Counted from the first letter of the stretch, positions 34,713-43,121 are shown. The stretch is 64,000 bases of DNA from Pseudomonadota bacterium (GCA_023428245.1 JAEYYX010000101.1:1-64000), one strand, 5' to 3'. The notes: generated by a model from the letters alone, not told the origin. Made by a program: numbers and translations.

Positions 34713-36439
34713 GGCGACTCCTTGGACGCGAGGGGCGCCCGGTAAAGGAACGCGCGGGAGGTGGCGATCTTCACAAACAGATCCCGGAAGGAAAGCGTCT
34801 CATTGAGAGAGGCTTCTCCTATCTGGCTCGCAAGCTCCTTATCTTCAGCCAGGAGCTTTCGCCCTTGGGCGAATTCGATAATGCGACCGACCATGCAGCG
34901 ATGCACCTCGTGACTTCCCGCGAGGCGCTCAGCAAACTCGACAGCCCCACTCACAGGGGTCGGGACACCGTCGATCAAGGGAGAAGCTGTCGAGTCGACC
35001 TCGTGGGGACCATCCATCGTTCGGTAGGCTCCCACCGCGTCGTAACTCTCGAAGGGGAAACCGAACGGGTTGATCAATTCCGCGTGACACTCTCGGCAGA
35101 TGGTGTTCGGCGCCTCCGTGTGGGCTATCACGAGCTCACGGTTACTCTTGCCTTCCGGATCCGGCAGCGGCGGTACATTGGCCGGGGGCGCTTGGATATC
35201 GAGGCAGGAGAGCTGCTTGCCGACAAAGACCCCGCGATGGATCGGGTCGGGATTCACGCTGGTCGCGTGCGAGGCGAGGAAGCCAACCTGCGTCAAGAAG
35301 CCGCTTCGCTCGCTCGATTCGAGTTCGACAAGCTGGAATCGATCTTCGGCGAAGTCGCCTGGGAGACCATAGATCTTGGCAAGGCTCGCGTTGGCGAACG
35401 TGCGACGCGACGTGAGCAGGTCGCGAACTCCGCCTCCCGCCCGAAACACGATGTCGAAGGTGAAATGTCGAGTCTCTTCGAGCGCGATCGTCGGGAGCGC
35501 TTCGGATACGTCGGGGAAGAAGGTCGGCGACGGGGAGATGCGAAGGTAGCGCTCTGTGTCGAGAGCACGCTCGAAGAAGAACTGGATCGACTCTTGTGCG
35601 CGGGGATCGTCGAGCATCCGTTCCGCCTCGGCGCGCACTCCATCGTCATCGTCAAGGCTCCCAGAGTCAGCCGCGGCGAGGAGGGCCGCGTCAGGGGTGG
35701 TGCCCCAAAGCAAATAGGCCAAACGGGTGGCTCGCTCGAACCCGTCGAGCGGAATCAGCCCGTCTTCCTCGACCTGCGTCGAGACTTCGATTCGGTAGAG
35801 AAAATGTGGGGACTGAAGTGCGGCTTCGATGACGAGGCGGAGTCCGCCCTCAAAAGGCGCCACATCCGGATATGAGACGGACCCCGTCTCAAATAGCTTC
35901 GCGTATTTCTCTAGTTCCGGTCGCGAAATCGGCCGACGAAATACGCGAGGAAGCCAACTGACCAGGAACTCCTTGGCCCTTTCGGAGGCATCTTGTCCCG
36001 TCCTTTCGGGCGCGATGCCTTCGACCAACTCGGGGCGCTCGGTCACTTGGCGCGCGACGTCCTGAGCCGAGCGCTGGTAAGCGGCCCAGAGAGTAGGATC
36101 GACGTTCAGTTGTTCGGCCTGTCCGTCGAAGATGTACCCTTCGGTTTTCGGATCGTCAGGCAGCGGACTTGATAGTTCGAAAGGGCTCTCGGCGAAGAAA
36201 AGGTCTCGAACGCTCCGTGTCCACTCGCTTTTACGAAGGCGCCGCACCCGGCCGGCCTGCGCAATGGGCTCATGAACTGTCGCGCCACCGCCCGTCCCCG
36301 CAGGGCCGCCGCCTGTGCCTTGGTCATCGCCTGGCAGCAGGCCGGAGTCTTCGCCGCCGCAAGCCAGGGCCATCACCACGAAGAGAGCGGGTGAGGACCG
36401 CAGGGTTCCGCGGAGAAAGAGGCTCGACCGACGACTCAT
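34709..36439 (-). CDS. DUF1592/DUF1588/DUF1585-type lipoprotein with one CxxCH haem motif
   Basis: A 576-residue envelope protein. ATG 36439 is the first ATG of a conserved lipoprotein signal (LFVVMALACGG, lipobox Cys); the frame to a TTG at 36454 is less likely. A Gly/Thr linker is followed by a DUF1587/1595-like segment (VRRLRKSEWTRSVRDLF), DUF1592 (YLLWGTTPDAALLA), DUF1588 (RSGFLTQVGFLASHATSVNPDPIHRG) and DUF1585 near the C-terminus. A CRECHAELINPFGF motif in the DUF1588 region gives a c-type haem site. Coupled to the DUF1552 gene by a 4-base overlap. The family is reported as a redox-like pair of unknown reaction. Confidence 0.82.
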   Translation of the reverse strand: MSRRSSLFLRGTLRSSPALFVVMALACGGEDSGLLPGDDQGTGGGPAGTGGGATVHEPIAQAGRVRRLRKSEWTRSVRDLFFAESPFELSSPLPDDPKTEGYIFDGQAEQLNVDPTLWAAYQRSAQDVARQVTERPELVEGIAPERTGQDASERAKEFLVSWLPRVFRRPISRPELEKYAKLFETGSVSYPDVAPFEGGLRLVIEAALQSPHFLYRIEVSTQVEEDGLIPLDGFERATRLAYLLWGTTPDAALLAAADSGSLDDDDGVRAEAERMLDDPRAQESIQFFFERALDTERYLRISPSPTFFPDVSEALPTIALEETRHFTFDIVFRAGGGVRDLLTSRRTFANASLAKIYGLPGDFAEDRFQLVELESSERSGFLTQVGFLASHATSVNPDPIHRGVFVGKQLSCLDIQAPPANVPPLPDPEGKSNRELVIAHTEAPNTICRECHAELINPFGFPFESYDAVGAYRTMDGPHEVDSTASPLIDGVPTPVSGAVEFAERLAGSHEVHRCMVGRIIEFAQGRKLLAEDKELASQIGEASLNETLSFRDLFVKIATSRAFLYRAPLASKESP

Positions 36440-36611
36440 TGACTCATAGATCAAGCCTCAGAAAAGGAGGTCACGCAAGGAAGATCCCTTCTCAAAGGCA
36501 CGCAAACACCTCTCAAATTTGAGGGAGCAGACGTGCGACACCCGGCCGTCCCTGCCGCACTTGGACGCACCTTTGCTCCGCGATGAGCTCGGGCGAGCGT
36601 CAGGCACTCCC

Positions 36612-37022
36612 TCAAGTCACGCGATCGAGCTCGTCAGCGAGCCGCTCGTCGAGAGCGGGATTGGGGTCTTCGACGGCGGCTGGGGTAGCACCGGAAGCTC
36701 TCTCCACCTTCCGTCGACGAAGCCGGAAGAAGATGAACCCTAGGAGCAAGAGCGACGAGAGCAGAAGCGCCACAGGAACGGCGTAACTCGCGTCTTTCTG
36801 GGGACTTCCGGAGAGATCCGATGCGGCGCGCTGGCTCAGCACTTCTTGAATCTCCGACGGTTCTCGCCCCTCAGCGACCATCAGCTCGATGTCCCGACGC
36901 CATTCAGCCGCGTTCGGTGACGGGCAATCCGCCAAGGTCCGGCCGGGACAAAACGGGCTCATCGTCTGCTTCGCAATCGAAGCGGACTTTCGCGCCACTT
37001 CGGGACTCAACCCTTCCGGCAT
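36612..37022 (-). CDS. CcmH-like cytochrome c maturation protein
   Basis: A 136-residue protein resembling CcmH/NrfF thioredoxin-like proteins that handle apocytochrome or CcmF partners in the periplasm. The Cys pair of the CcmH site is FCPGRTLADCPS, with eight residues between Cys rather than the CxxC seen in most; the following EWRRDIELMVAEGREPSEIQEVLSQR is the CcmH-type helix. A single transmembrane helix (AVPVALLLSSLLLLGFIFF) and basic tail follow. The haem-attachment load in this window (eight-haem cytochrome, CRECH in the DUF1592 protein, CASCH/CLLCH proteins) makes a maturation role plausible. The rest of the ccm set is not in the window. Confidence 0.65.
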   Translation of the reverse strand: MPEGLSPEVARKSASIAKQTMSPFCPGRTLADCPSPNAAEWRRDIELMVAEGREPSEIQEVLSQRAASDLSGSPQKDASYAVPVALLLSSLLLLGFIFFRLRRRKVERASGATPAAVEDPNPALDERLADELDRVT

Positions 37023-37175
37023 GGGGAGACCTTAGCCTGGCTTCGCCCCGTCCGCACCTCTTTCGGAGCCCAAGGCCCGCCCCAGGGCCCTCGCAACCTA
37101 CCAGGTGTCAGCGGACGGCTCGCGGCCCGCCCGGGCTGCCGTCCCACCTGGCAGACCGAGCCACCCCGGGACGAA

Positions 37176-38543
37176 TCAGCGCATCGTCACGAACTCCTCG
37201 GAGGCCGTCGGATGGATGGCAATGGTGCGATCGAAGTCTGCTTTGGTCGCGCCCATGCGGAGCGCGACCGAAAATCCCTGGACCATTTCGTCCGCACTTC
37301 GCCCAAGCACGTGGAGACCGACGATGCGCTCTTCCGCTCCAACGCACACGAGCTTCATGGAGGTCTTTGGCTTCGGAGCGGCGAAGGAATAGTAGCTGTC
37401 CGTGAAGCGCGCGGAATAGACCTTCACCTGCCCAGCAAACCGCTCCATCGCAGCTGCTTCGCTCAAGCCGACAGTGCCGATGGGAGGGTGACTGAAGATG
37501 ACCGTCGGCACGAGCGAATAGTCCAGATGCGCGTCGGGCTGTCCCCCAAAGAGACGATCAGCGAGCTTCCGTCCCGCGGCGATCGCGACAGGGGTGAGCG
37601 TGACCTTCCCGGTCACGTCCCCGACCGCATAAACGCCAGGAAGCGTTGTGTTCTCGTATTCATCGGTGACAATCGCGCCGGCTTCATCGAGTCTCACGCC
37701 GATGGATTCGAGCCCGACGTCACTCGGGCCCAGCCCCTCGGTGTTCGGATCGCGGCCGATCGCCCAGAAGACAGCGTCAAATGGTCCGATCTCCCCTGGG
37801 CCACGCGCTCCGTCGACGCTCACGAACACCCCATCCGAGCGGCGCTCGAGCTTCGTCGCGTTCGTCTGTGTGAGAAGGTTCATCCTCACTGCGAGTTCGG
37901 TGGTCAGCCCTTGAGAGAGGCTATCGTCGAAATCTCCGAGGACACGATCTCTGCGCACCAAGAGCGTGACCTCACTGCCCAAGGACCGAAGCACCGAGGC
38001 AAACTCGACGGCGATATAACCAGCCCCCACAATGAGCACCCGTTTCGGCTGCTCTTTCAGCAGGAAGAAGTCATCGGAGTTCATCCCGAGCTCTTCTAAA
38101 ATGACGCCCTTCGGTCGACGGGGCCGCCCGCCCGAAGCCAGGAGAACGTGTTTTCCCTGGTACTCCTTACCGTCCACCACGACGCGACCGACCTCGAGAA
38201 GCCTGCCCCAACCGCGGACAAGGGTGACACCTTCCCGCTCGAGGTTCGCCTCATAGATTCCGTTCAAGCGCCGCACCTCGCCCCGAACAAGCTCCGAGAA
38301 CCTGTGGAAGTCGAACGTCGGCGAGACCTCCTCGAAGCCGTGAGCTCCCGCATAGTGGAGAGTCTCGGCAATGTGAGCCGCGTTCCAGAAATGCTTCTTC
38401 GGCACGCAGCCCCGGTTCACACAGGTGCCGCCAAGATCCTCCGCTTCGATCAGCAGAACCTTGGCGCCATAGCGCGCTGCCCGGCGCGCTGCGGCGATGC
38501 CTCCGCTGCCCCCTCCGACCACGATGAAATCATAGGAGCTCAT
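37176..38543 (-). CDS. gor: Glutathione-reductase-like pyridine nucleotide-disulfide oxidoreductase
   Basis: A 455-residue flavoenzyme. ATG 38543 starts MSSYDFIVVGGGSGGIAAAR, the FAD Rossmann motif, with the redox-active disulfide CVNRGCVPKK (two Cys four apart) near residue 43. NADPH site: VLIVGAGYIAVEFASVL; second FAD segment VYAVGDVTGKVTLTPVAI; C-terminal catalytic His-Glu is in VGLHVLGRSADEMV and AIHPTASEEFVT. This set matches glutathione reductase, mycothione reductase and similar; the specific thiol is not certain. The stop/start overlap by 4 bases with the small membrane gene upstream (ATGA at 38540-38543). Also close to trypanothione-type; gor used as nearest name. Confidence 0.82.
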   Translation of the reverse strand: MSSYDFIVVGGGSGGIAAARRAARYGAKVLLIEAEDLGGTCVNRGCVPKKHFWNAAHIAETLHYAGAHGFEEVSPTFDFHRFSELVRGEVRRLNGIYEANLEREGVTLVRGWGRLLEVGRVVVDGKEYQGKHVLLASGGRPRRPKGVILEELGMNSDDFFLLKEQPKRVLIVGAGYIAVEFASVLRSLGSEVTLLVRRDRVLGDFDDSLSQGLTTELAVRMNLLTQTNATKLERRSDGVFVSVDGARGPGEIGPFDAVFWAIGRDPNTEGLGPSDVGLESIGVRLDEAGAIVTDEYENTTLPGVYAVGDVTGKVTLTPVAIAAGRKLADRLFGGQPDAHLDYSLVPTVIFSHPPIGTVGLSEAAAMERFAGQVKVYSARFTDSYYSFAAPKPKTSMKLVCVGAEERIVGLHVLGRSADEMVQGFSVALRMGATKADFDRTIAIHPTASEEFVTMR

Positions 38544-39076
38544 GTTCCGTCCTCGGCGTCCGACGCACCCGAGAGCTCGTCCCAATCGTCGAGCCCCGCA
38601 CCACCGCTCACCGGAATCGCTCGAAAGGCCGCGACTCGCTCGAGCACCCGGGAGAGGGCACCATGATCTCTCACGCTCGGCAAGGTGTCATGGGTTCCGT
38701 CCCATAGCTCGAAGGTGATGAGCTCTTGTCCCAACACGATACGATCGATCTGCGCCCATCGGATCCGGCGAACTTTCGGAATTAGACTACCGACCAAGTC
38801 GCGATACTCGACCCAATCCGAGCGTACTCGGACCCCTCGCATCCCTGATCGGAGAACCGAAGTGACAGCGCTCAGAAAGAAGAGCCCAGCGACGACGTGC
38901 GCATCTATCAGATGTGCCTCTTGGAATATGTACGCATAAAGAGCTGTGTTGCGCGGCCCGTTCTGAACGGCGATGACGAGTGCAATGACGCCGAGCGCGA
39001 CCGCGAGATGGATGAGCGAAGGCACCCTTTGATACCAGGGAGGACCGAAGAATTCTTCGGTCGGCCGGTAGGTCAT
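38540..39076 (-). CDS. Two-TM membrane protein with PH-like C-terminal domain
   Basis: A 178-residue protein. ATG 39076 begins MTYRPTEEFFGPPWYQRV; upstream in-frame starts belong to a stretch with no protein-like pattern. Hydrophobic helices are LIHLAVALGVIALVIAV and AHVVAGLFFLSAVTSV. After these a compact beta-type region (VRVRSDWVEYRDLVGSLIPKVRR, then IVLGQELITFELWDG) resembles a bacterial PH domain, but the match is weak. Co-oriented and overlapping by 4 bases with the glutathione-reductase-like gene, so the two are likely one transcript. Confidence 0.65.
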   Translation of the reverse strand: MTYRPTEEFFGPPWYQRVPSLIHLAVALGVIALVIAVQNGPRNTALYAYIFQEAHLIDAHVVAGLFFLSAVTSVLRSGMRGVRVRSDWVEYRDLVGSLIPKVRRIRWAQIDRIVLGQELITFELWDGTHDTLPSVRDHGALSRVLERVAAFRAIPVSGGAGLDDWDELSGASDAEDGT

Positions 39077-39205
39077 ATCAAAGCCGGGGGGCCGCGAACG
39101 TCTCGCCACGCCCCCGGAAGCTAGCCGGCCGGACGCCATTACGCTACCGCTGGAAGACCGTAGCTCCCAAGACCAGGTGGTCGGCCCTCCGCGCAAAATA
39201 AGACA

Positions 39206-39237
39206 GGCCACCGGAGAGCTCGTCGCTCTCGGTGGCC
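39206..39237 (-). terminator. Possible terminator of the TRL-like lipoprotein gene
   Basis: GGCCACCGG (39206-39214) and CGGTGGCC (39230-39237), with GAGAG/CTCTC inside, form a strong stem. On the minus strand a mixed T stretch (TGTCTTATTTT) follows, so the U-run is imperfect. The lipoprotein stop is at 39309, about 70 bases upstream on that strand. Confidence 0.55.
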
Positions 39238-39308
39238 CATGGTTGCGCCGCACTAGTCGGCAAAGCCCGAGACCGCCGCAAAGTGCGGGGGTCAACGAGC
39301 AGGCGAAA

Positions 39309-39623
39309 TCACTCGCCGGTCACAACGGTGCAGTTCGTCGCGTAGATACCGAGGACACCGAAGTTCTCGCTATCGACAGCGGCGATCTTGGTCACGCCAC
39401 CAGCCTTGGCGGCTGAAGCGATCGACGCATCGCCGATACCCACGGCGCCGAGGATCGACGTCGCGCAGGACTTGCCGGTCTTGCCACCAAGGTTGTTCGA
39501 GGTAGCGGCAGTCGCGCCGTTCGTACCTTGATAAATAGAGCCCGTGACAGGCTGGGCCGAGGACATAGCGCAGCCGGTCGAAAGGGCTGCGAGGATGACG
39601 AGTGCACTGAGTTTCTGAATCAT
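39309..39623 (-). CDS. TRL-like small lipoprotein
   Basis: A 104-residue lipoprotein starting at ATG 39623 (MIQKLSALVILAALSTGC, lipobox at the first Cys). The body, GKTGKSCATSILGAVGIGD, then AAKAGGVTKIAAVDSENFG and TNCTVVTGE, matches the TRL-like family (a KGKSxxxxxLGLxxxGDxS-type motif with a final NCTxxxG). The family is found in proteobacterial envelopes; the role is unknown. The 5' region has a 7-bp inverted repeat (39643-39662). Confidence 0.8.
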   Translation of the reverse strand: MIQKLSALVILAALSTGCAMSSAQPVTGSIYQGTNGATAATSNNLGGKTGKSCATSILGAVGIGDASIASAAKAGGVTKIAAVDSENFGVLGIYATNCTVVTGE

Positions 39624-39642
39624 AAGGTTTGATCCCCTTTGT

Positions 39643-39662
39643 CTTGTCTCCAAATAGACAAG
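39643..39662 (-). promoter_or_regulatory. Inverted repeat upstream of the TRL-like lipoprotein
   Basis: CTTGTCT and AGACAAG flank CCAAAT (39643-39662). It lies 20 bases ahead of the TRL ATG and 8 bases beyond the end of the gene at 39671. It may be an operator, a leader hairpin or a weak terminator. No U-run follows; function unknown. Confidence 0.4.
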
Positions 39663-39670
39663 TTGTGGCT

Positions 39671-40612
39671 TTATAGGACACCCGGCGACGGCGTGTAAAG
39701 ATATGAAACATTCCCGACCAAGAAGGACAGCCCTAGGGATGCGAAAGAGAGATTCGCTCCCGAGTCTCGGTCACCAAACAGCTCAGCTCCGGAGAAATCG
39801 GTGCAAACCGAGAGCCTAAACTTCCGAGCTTCTTGGGCCGTATGAGCAACCCAGGAGGATGAGTCCACGCGACTCCCCCTTCCGCCTGTCAGAACTCCGC
39901 AGAGGTGCGCAGAAGTGCGTATCAGCGTTGGTCCTTGGGGAGGATCCGTGAAGGCGGTGTCTACGGTGAGACTGATCGCCTGCCAGCGAACGGTCATCAG
40001 ACCGCCGAATAAAGGTCCGCCGAGCGCGATACGATCCCCCCCGCGCCGAAACTCCCCCGCGAGAGAAGGCGCGGCCGTTGCAGCGATTTCAAATTGGGTA
40101 GGTCCATCGAGATACGAATAGCCGAGTTCGGCCCCTGGAAGCGCGATCTGGGTGAAATTCAGGCCGACGAGCTGAAGCGCTTCAGCACGAGCAGAGGCTC
40201 GCAGAACCGGACCGTGATGTTTTCCCAAAGGGAGAAAGACTCCGAGCGCCCCGCTCAAGGCAAAGTCGTAGGTGATGTCGCGGCCATCGTAGCCTAACCA
40301 AACCTGGTCAGTATAACGGCCGCTCCATTTCCCGATGCGGACAAGAGCGTCCGAGTACTCTTGAACAGCAATGAATCCACTCACATCTCGGGTGTCCTCT
40401 GGACGCAAGGGTCCGGCCCGCATGCCCAGCATACGCAGGGCAAAGCCCTCTGGAACGACACCGGCGAGCCCGCTGCCAGCCGGCTCCGGGGCTGGTTCAG
40501 GTTGCTTAGGCTGAACCGCAATGTCCTCAGCCTTTGTCAGGCTCGTCGTGCAAACAAGAGCGAACAGCGCACTCGTTGCACCCCACAGCGAATGAAACCT
40601 CTCGCTTCGCAT
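39671..40612 (-). CDS. Exported protein, probable outer-membrane or periplasmic, unknown
   Basis: A 313-residue protein with an N-terminal signal (WGATSALFALVCTTSLTKA) from ATG 40612; ATG 40630 is an alternative. A Pro/Glu linker (QPKQPEPAPEPAGS) follows. The remainder is alternating aromatic/Gly strand-like sequence (WSGRYTDQVWLGYDGRDITYDFALSGALGVFLPLG; given here in part only), suggesting a small beta-barrel, and ends SLGLSFLVGNVSYLY, with a terminal aromatic strand pattern. No family is recognised. The gene is upstream of the TRL-like lipoprotein on the same strand (gap about 47 bases), possibly co-transcribed. Confidence 0.6.
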   Translation of the reverse strand: MRSERFHSLWGATSALFALVCTTSLTKAEDIAVQPKQPEPAPEPAGSGLAGVVPEGFALRMLGMRAGPLRPEDTRDVSGFIAVQEYSDALVRIGKWSGRYTDQVWLGYDGRDITYDFALSGALGVFLPLGKHHGPVLRASARAEALQLVGLNFTQIALPGAELGYSYLDGPTQFEIAATAAPSLAGEFRRGGDRIALGGPLFGGLMTVRWQAISLTVDTAFTDPPQGPTLIRTSAHLCGVLTGGRGSRVDSSSWVAHTAQEARKFRLSVCTDFSGAELFGDRDSGANLSFASLGLSFLVGNVSYLYTPSPGVL

Positions 40613-41071
40613 CGAACATCTAAGGCGCAAAGTGGAGGCTCATTACCGCGAGGGGCGCACCTGCGTCTACTCCTCTCTCGCGCGGCAGCATGGATCGCGC
40701 GGCAGCATGGATCACCGTTGAACGGCCAGAATCGGAGGAGACACGCAGGATGAGAGATCTGTGACCGGTGGTCCGCTCCCTTGCGCGCCCCGCGCTGCCC
40801 AGCCGACTCCATGAGCCGGCTAAAGCCCCGCCCACGGCTCTCCGCCCCAGCGTGGCGACGAGACGCTCCCACCTTTCGTCTCCCCCGGGAAGGAGGAGCG
40901 AAGGGATGAACGGCAGCGCTGCCAAAGAAAATCACGCAGAAACGCGCTCTTCTGGGCACAAAATCCAGCAGAATGGCGCTGGCGGCAGTCACTTCTCTCC
41001 GCTAGGCTCCGCGCGCAAGTGTCGCCTGAGCCTCACCTTTGAGCGCTTTCTGGCGGCGATCGGAGACGCAC
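40613..41071. other. Intergenic region of about 460 bases without a supported gene
   Basis: Divergent upstream regions of the exported-protein gene (minus) and transaldolase (plus). Several short frames exist but none has a plausible start, codon pattern or homology. A perfect 17-bp tandem duplication lies at 40679-40713. No clear promoter was identified. Confidence 0.6.
40679..40713. repeat. 17-bp perfect tandem duplication
   Basis: The unit cgcgcggcagcatggat occurs at 40679-40695 and again at 40696-40712. It lies in noncoding sequence between the exported-protein gene and transaldolase. Probably replication slippage. Confidence 0.85.
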
Positions 41072-41719
41072 GTGAAGATTTTTATCGATTCAGCTGACCT
41101 GGGTGAGATTCGCGAAGCCGCAGAAATGGGCGCGATTGACGGCGTGACGACGAACCCCTCGCTCCTCGCGAAGACCGGGGCGCCCCTCGAGAAGACGATT
41201 CGCGCCATCTGCGAAATCGTCGACGGGCCGATCTCGGCCGAGGTCCTCTCGACCACCGCTGCTGAGATCATCAAGGAAGGCAAAGAGCTCGCCCAGATCC
41301 ATAAGAACGTCGTGGTGAAGGTGCCGCTGACCGTGGACGGGCTGAAGGCCGTCCGCGAGTTCACCGAAAATGGCATCAAGACGAACGTCACTCTGTGCTT
41401 CTCTGCCAATCAAGCACTTCTCGCGGCCAAGGCCGGCGCTACGTTCATCTCGCCGTTCGTCGGCCGACTCGACGACAACGGGGAAAACGGCATGGATCTG
41501 ATCGAGAAGATCGTGACCATCTACCAGAACTATTCGTTCAACACGGAGGTCTTGGTTGCGAGTGTTCGCCACCCGATCCACGTCACCGAGGCCGCTCTTC
41601 TTGGCGCCGACGTCTGCACGATCCCGCTCAAGGTCATCCAGCAGCTGGTCCAACATCCGATGACGGACAACGGCCTCGCCAAGTTCCTTGCGGATGCCAA
41701 GAAGATCCCGACCGCCTAA
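41072..41719 (+). CDS. tal: Transaldolase / fructose-6-phosphate aldolase (small type)
   Basis: A 215-residue cytoplasmic Schiff-base aldolase. The GTG start at 41072 gives the usual KIFIDSADLGEIREA with GGAG about 7 bases upstream. Family signatures: DGVTTNPSLLAKTG, KVPLTVDGLKAV, the catalytic Lys region and TLCFSANQALLAAKAGA, FISPFVGRLDD and the final VQHPMTDNGLAKFLAD. Length and motifs are those of the TalC/FSA-type transaldolase used in the pentose phosphate pathway. It is followed 7 bases later by ybeY. Confidence 0.95.
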   Translation: MKIFIDSADLGEIREAAEMGAIDGVTTNPSLLAKTGAPLEKTIRAICEIVDGPISAEVLSTTAAEIIKEGKELAQIHKNVVVKVPLTVDGLKAVREFTENGIKTNVTLCFSANQALLAAKAGATFISPFVGRLDDNGENGMDLIEKIVTIYQNYSFNTEVLVASVRHPIHVTEAALLGADVCTIPLKVIQQLVQHPMTDNGLAKFLADAKKIPTA

Positions 41720-41726
41720 GGGCACC

Positions 41727-42227
41727 GTGACAGCGCGTTCCCTAGGAGCGCCCGACACGCATCCGATCTCTTCGATCCTCGTTCGGCGACAGGCGCCCGG
41801 CTCGGCACGCCTGTCGAAGAACGAGGTGCGTTCACTCGCGGCGAGCATGTTGGAAGCGCTCGGGCTCGGCGACTCGGAGCTGAGTATCCTCCTCACCAAC
41901 GATCGTCTCATTCACGAGATCAATCGAGATCACCGGGGCAAGGACAAGCCGACCGACGTGCTCTCTTTTCCTCAGAGTGAGTTCTCGGCTCCGCTTCGCC
42001 CCAAGCGAGGCTTCCGTCTCGATGTGCTCGGTGACGTCGTCATCTCACTCGACACAGCAGAGCGTGCCGCGCTTGCCCGCAAACGCTCCCTCCGTGAAGA
42101 GGTGCGCTTCCTTCTTGCCCACGGAATCCTACATCTCGTCGGCTACGATCACGCGACCCCCGTCGAGAAGGAGGTCATGACGAAGCGGACCAGAGAGCTC
42201 GTGCGCGCCGCACCCCTCGCACCCTGA
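41727..42227 (+). CDS. ybeY: YbeY rRNA maturation endoribonuclease
   Basis: A 166-residue zinc-dependent RNase involved in 16S rRNA 3' processing and ribosome quality control. The metal-site helix HGILHLVGYDH is present, preceded by LTNDRLIHEINRDHRGKDK and TDVLSFP, both typical. GTG 41727 is chosen because it follows the transaldolase stop by 7 bases; an N-terminal segment PISSILVRRQAPG is longer than in many YbeY proteins and may start later. A perfect 11-bp hairpin lies 52 bases after the stop. Confidence 0.9.
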   Translation: MTARSLGAPDTHPISSILVRRQAPGSARLSKNEVRSLAASMLEALGLGDSELSILLTNDRLIHEINRDHRGKDKPTDVLSFPQSEFSAPLRPKRGFRLDVLGDVVISLDTAERAALARKRSLREEVRFLLAHGILHLVGYDHATPVEKEVMTKRTRELVRAAPLAP

Positions 42228-42279
42228 TCCCAGCCTAAGACAGCTGCTCGGAGTCTCTTCCTCTTATCGCCGTTATCGC

Positions 42280-42303
42280 CGATCGTCTCCTTGGAGACGA
42301 TCG
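42280..42303. terminator. Perfect 11-bp hairpin after ybeY
   Basis: CGATCGTCTCC and its exact complement are separated by TT. It could terminate the tal-ybeY transcript, but no U-run follows (TCGCGTCC...), or it could be an operator for a dimeric regulator. Call uncertain. Confidence 0.45.
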
Positions 42304-42556
42304 CGTCCTACGTCGCGCGTTTGATCCTTCAGAATCCGCTCGAAAGGAACTGCTCTAACTCCACAAACTTACCCGCGAATTTGGAGACACGTGCGGCGAG
42401 AAATCAAGCTCAAAAAGCCTAGGTTCAGGGCTTCGCCATGAGCCACTCGGGGGATCACCCGGACCGCTAACGCCTCCTGATCGGGCTTCGGAATCGGCAC
42501 GAGCGACCTCGATCAGGTTCAAAAAAGCGCATTCGGGCGGTGATTCCTAACGATTC

Positions 42557-42586
42557 TTCTTGAAAGGCTGAATTTAGCTTGATAAT
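42557..42586 (+). promoter_or_regulatory. Candidate sigma70-type promoter of the HU-like gene
   Basis: TTCTTG (42557-42562) and GATAAT (42581-42586) are separated by 18 bases; TTGAAA with 15 bases is the other reading. The AT-rich block stands out in GC-rich sequence and lies about 97 bases ahead of the HU ATG. Not experimentally shown. Confidence 0.45.
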
Positions 42587-42682
42587 CGTTTGCGAGCCTC
42601 TCGAGACGGCGCGAAAGCAATGCGCGAGCCCGTCCGAGGAGGGAGAAGGCATTCGACTAAGGAATTTTTCAGGAGAAAACTC

Positions 42683-42991
42683 ATGGCGGGCAAGCGACTG
42701 ACCAAAGCACAAATCATCACCGAGCTGGCGAACGCAACTGATCTCGACAAGAAGACCGTCAACAAACTGTTCGACGAGATCTTCGCGCTCATCAAGAAGA
42801 ACCTTGGAAGCCGTGGCCCCGGCGAGTTCGTGGTGCCGGGCCTCGTGAAGCTGCGGGTCGTGAAGAAGGCAGCGACCAAGGAGCGTCAGGGCATCAATCC
42901 TTTCACCAAGGAGCCCATGCTCATCCCCGCCAAGCCGGCAACCAAGAAGGTTCGCGCGACTCCGCTCAAGGCCCTCAAGGACCTCGTCTGA
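42683..42991 (+). CDS. HU/IHF-family DNA-binding protein
   Basis: A 102-residue nucleoid protein that bends DNA as a dimer. ATG 42683 has a good AGGAG at 42671-42675 (8-base spacing), which decides the start against the longer frame. Helices: LTKAQIITELANATDLDKKTVNKLF; the beta-arm region shows FVVPGLVKLRVVKKAA and GINPFTKEPM, which carries the Pro at the arm tip (usually RNPxTGExI, here INPFTKEPM). Unusual: the beta-arm ends in KPATKKVRATPLKALKDLV, slightly different from E. coli HU. Strong terminator follows at 43017-43048; likely its own transcription unit. Confidence 0.9.
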   Translation: MAGKRLTKAQIITELANATDLDKKTVNKLFDEIFALIKKNLGSRGPGEFVVPGLVKLRVVKKAATKERQGINPFTKEPMLIPAKPATKKVRATPLKALKDLV

Positions 42992-43016
42992 GTCGACAGA
43001 AAACCTTCAGACAGCG

Positions 43017-43048
43017 AAGACCCCGGCTGCTTCATGCGCCGGGGTCTT
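43017..43048 (+). terminator. Rho-independent terminator after the HU-like gene
   Basis: AAGACCCCGGC (43017-43027) and GCCGGGGTCTT (43038-43048) form an 11-bp perfect stem with a 10-base loop, followed by TTTGGCATTTTG. Confidence 0.85.
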
Positions 43049-43121
43049 TGGCATTTTGCCTGGGGTTTTTAGCTCACCAGAGAGGCGCCCCGGAAACCCA
43101 AAGAACCAGCAATTTCTCGAG

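Larger units (their letters stand above)
42228..42682. other. Intergenic region of about 455 bases upstream of the HU-like gene
   Basis: Contains the 24-base palindrome at 42280-42303 and a promoter-like AT-rich block near 42557-42586, and a ribosome site at 42671-42675. No frame here has a supported coding pattern; the open frame reaching the HU gene from 42590 is a leader extension rather than protein. Confidence 0.6.

Noticed and set aside
42590..42682. N-terminal extension of the HU-like protein
   Set aside because: AGGAG lies just before ATG 42683 and the extension looks like leader.
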